DNA from: Haemophilus haemolyticus
Lineage (GTDB): Bacteria > Pseudomonadota > Gammaproteobacteria > Enterobacterales > Pasteurellaceae
Length of the DNA stretch: 64,000 bases
Reading direction: 5' to 3'
Assembly: GCF_003351405.1 (NCBI RefSeq)
Contig: NZ_CP031240.1
Coordinates: 930,001 to 994,000 of the forward strand
Below, one piece after another: positions 62,826 through 64,000 of this stretch; position 1 is the first letter of the stretch, and each line of letters opens with the position of its first letter. The notes beneath the pieces are model-generated. The model was not told where the DNA came from. It did no database searches and was given only the letters and a program-made list of their open reading frames with translations. The translations under genes were made by a program, and so were the position numbers.

Positions 62826-63506
62826 TTATGAGTTAACTATATTACTTTCTTCCTTTAAAGCTTGAGTCACTGCTTTTATATCATTTGCTTGAGTGATGGC
62901 TGTGATTACAGCAATACCATCAGCGCCATATTCCCGTAAGGTTTTCACATGTTCTAGTTTTATCCCTCCAATCGCTACAAGCGGTTTGGTTATACCTTTG
63001 TTTCTCAAGGTTTGAATAAACGCCATTCCTAGAGTCGGGGAAGGATTTTCTTTTGACTGGGTCGAGAAAATTGGGCCAACACCAAAATAATCGATTTCAG
63101 CTATTTCCTCACCGATTTTTGCTTCATCTAAGCGGTTAATGGACCAACCAATAATCAGTGGTTTATTGGTTTTTGCTCGAATCGTTTTTACAGGCGTATC
63201 GCTTTGTCCAACATGAATTCCATCCGCTTCAATTTCCAATGCTAAATCAACGTTGTCATCAACAATAAATGGCACATCATATTGGTGGCATAAATCTCGA
63301 CAGCTAATTGCTAAGGATCGTTGTTCATCTGGTGAATTTTCGAGTGAGAATTTGCCTTTATCTCGGAATTGAAAACAGGTAATGCCACCTTCTAAAGCTT
63401 GTTTAAGAACAGAAAGCAAGTTATCTGCTGGATTATCACCTAAATGTCGGCAATCTTGTGTGCCTGCTACAAAATAGAGCGGTAAAATTTCTTGAATATT
63501 TTTCAT
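62826..63506 (-). CDS. thiE: Thiamine-phosphate synthase ThiE
   Basis: Joins hydroxymethylpyrimidine diphosphate and thiazole phosphate to thiamine phosphate. TIM-barrel enzyme of 226 residues with FQFRDKGKFS, VPFIVDDNVDLALEIEADG, HVGQSDTP, and DYFGVGPIFSTQSKENPSP. It follows thiD with a 10-base gap on the same strand and is probably the end of a thiD-thiE operon running from the right edge. Confidence 0.95.
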   Translation of the reverse strand: MKNIQEILPLYFVAGTQDCRHLGDNPADNLLSVLKQALEGGITCFQFRDKGKFSLENSPDEQRSLAISCRDLCHQYDVPFIVDDNVDLALEIEADGIHVGQSDTPVKTIRAKTNKPLIIGWSINRLDEAKIGEEIAEIDYFGVGPIFSTQSKENPSPTLGMAFIQTLRNKGITKPLVAIGGIKLEHVKTLREYGADGIAVITAITQANDIKAVTQALKEESNIVNS

Positions 63507-63516
63507 CTTTCAATCC

Positions 63517-64000
63517 TTAAAGGCGACTGTAAGCCCAATGATTTGTTGGTCCATGCCCATGACCAATATTCAATGGGTGAGCGATGGCTGCAGTGATAAA
63601 ATCTTTAGCTGTTTTCACCGCACTTTTTAATGGCGCGCCTTTGGCTAATTCTGCTGTTAAGCAAGCTGAAAAAGTACATCCTGTGCCGTGAGTATGTGGT
63701 GTATCGAAACGCATGCTTTCTAAAACAAAATGCTCACCATTTTGTAAAAGGATCCAATCTTGGCATTGCTGGCTTTGTGAATTGAGCGAATGTCCGCCTT
63801 TAATAATCACATTCTTTGCGCCTTGTTTTTGCAAGTCTAACGCAGCTTGTTGAATGCTAGCTGTATCAGAAATTTTGATACCTGTTAAAGCTTCTGCTTC
63901 AGGAATATTAGGTGTAATCACGTCGGCTAGTGGTAATAAATGTTTGATTAATGCGGAAACTGCTTGTTGTTGCAATAAAGGCGCACCACCTTTCGCAATC
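63517..64000 (-). CDS. thiD: Hydroxymethylpyrimidine kinase ThiD, 5' end beyond window
   Basis: Phosphorylates hydroxymethylpyrimidine and its phosphate on the way to thiamine. The frame runs leftward from the window edge with no start codon inside the window; bases 64000-63976 continue in frame as IAKGGAPL, matching the family. Visible are ADVITPNIPEAEALTGI, VIIKGGHSLNSQ, the catalytic Cys in HTHGTGCTFSACLTAELAKG and the end GHGHGPTNHWAYSRL. Probably cotranscribed with thiE. Incomplete at its N terminus, about 100 residues. Confidence 0.93.
   Translation of the reverse strand, partial: IAKGGAPLLQQQAVSALIKHLLPLADVITPNIPEAEALTGIKISDTASIQQAALDLQKQGAKNVIIKGGHSLNSQSQQCQDWILLQNGEHFVLESMRFDTPHTHGTGCTFSACLTAELAKGAPLKSAVKTAKDFITAAIAHPLNIGHGHGPTNHWAYSRL

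Overview
The window is a piece of a Haemophilus chromosome of the H. influenzae / H. haemolyticus group. Three things point there. I counted about 52 exact copies of the 9-base Haemophilus DNA uptake signal AAGTGCGGT / ACCGCACTT by eye, roughly one per 1.2 kb. The DNA is AT-rich. The housekeeping proteins are close to those I remember from H. influenzae. An intact sodC with every metal ligand present fits H. haemolyticus, or a sodC-positive H. influenzae lineage, better than strain Rd; that species remark is inference.

Left part (1-25 kb): a dead IS200 transposase, then rpoH, a DUF2322 gene, murB, narQ and plsY on the minus strand and folB and sodC on the plus strand. These are followed by a small membrane-protein ORF, fadR divergent from nhaB-dsbB, and the anaerobic formate block (the protein E lipoprotein gene, pflA, a YgiN-like gene, pflB, focA). 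Next come ygiB-ygiC with a DUF2251 gene, an AT-rich orphan ORF, eno, pyrG, xerD, an hcaT-like transporter, proC and rdgC.

Middle (25-44 kb): srmB, trmN6, a SPOUT methyltransferase and pssA, then genes for the lipooligosaccharide core and lipid A (opsX, kdkA, lpxB, lpxA and a phosphoethanolamine transferase, with fabZ) and rdgB, an ABC exporter, an AraC regulator, an AhpD-like protein, rnhB, pyrH and the catalase gene hktE.

Accessory stretch (43.9-48.5 kb): a collapsed remnant of mutM, a 1090-residue classical autotransporter with an unusual Lys/Glu-rich, internally repeated passenger, and a decayed IS3-family element. This is the most distinctive part of the window.

Right part (48.5-64 kb): tRNA-Ala(GGC), gltX, four near-identical tRNA-Val(TAC) genes behind a strong promoter, lpt6, yihY, ychJ, a MOSC gene, a HerA-like ATPase and udp. 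The class II glutamine amidotransferase yafJ lies between two inverted IS3-family relics. Then come rsmE-yqgE-ruvX, trhP, thiE and the start-truncated thiD.

Four decayed copies of one IS3-family element share terminal inverted repeats (TGATCTGC-CCCAAAAGTTGGACT type). They lie at several places where gene order seems to change relative to the H. influenzae Rd order I remember. Pairs of inverted uptake signals form five likely terminators. I saw no CRISPR array, prophage, rRNA operon or simple-sequence phase-variation tract.
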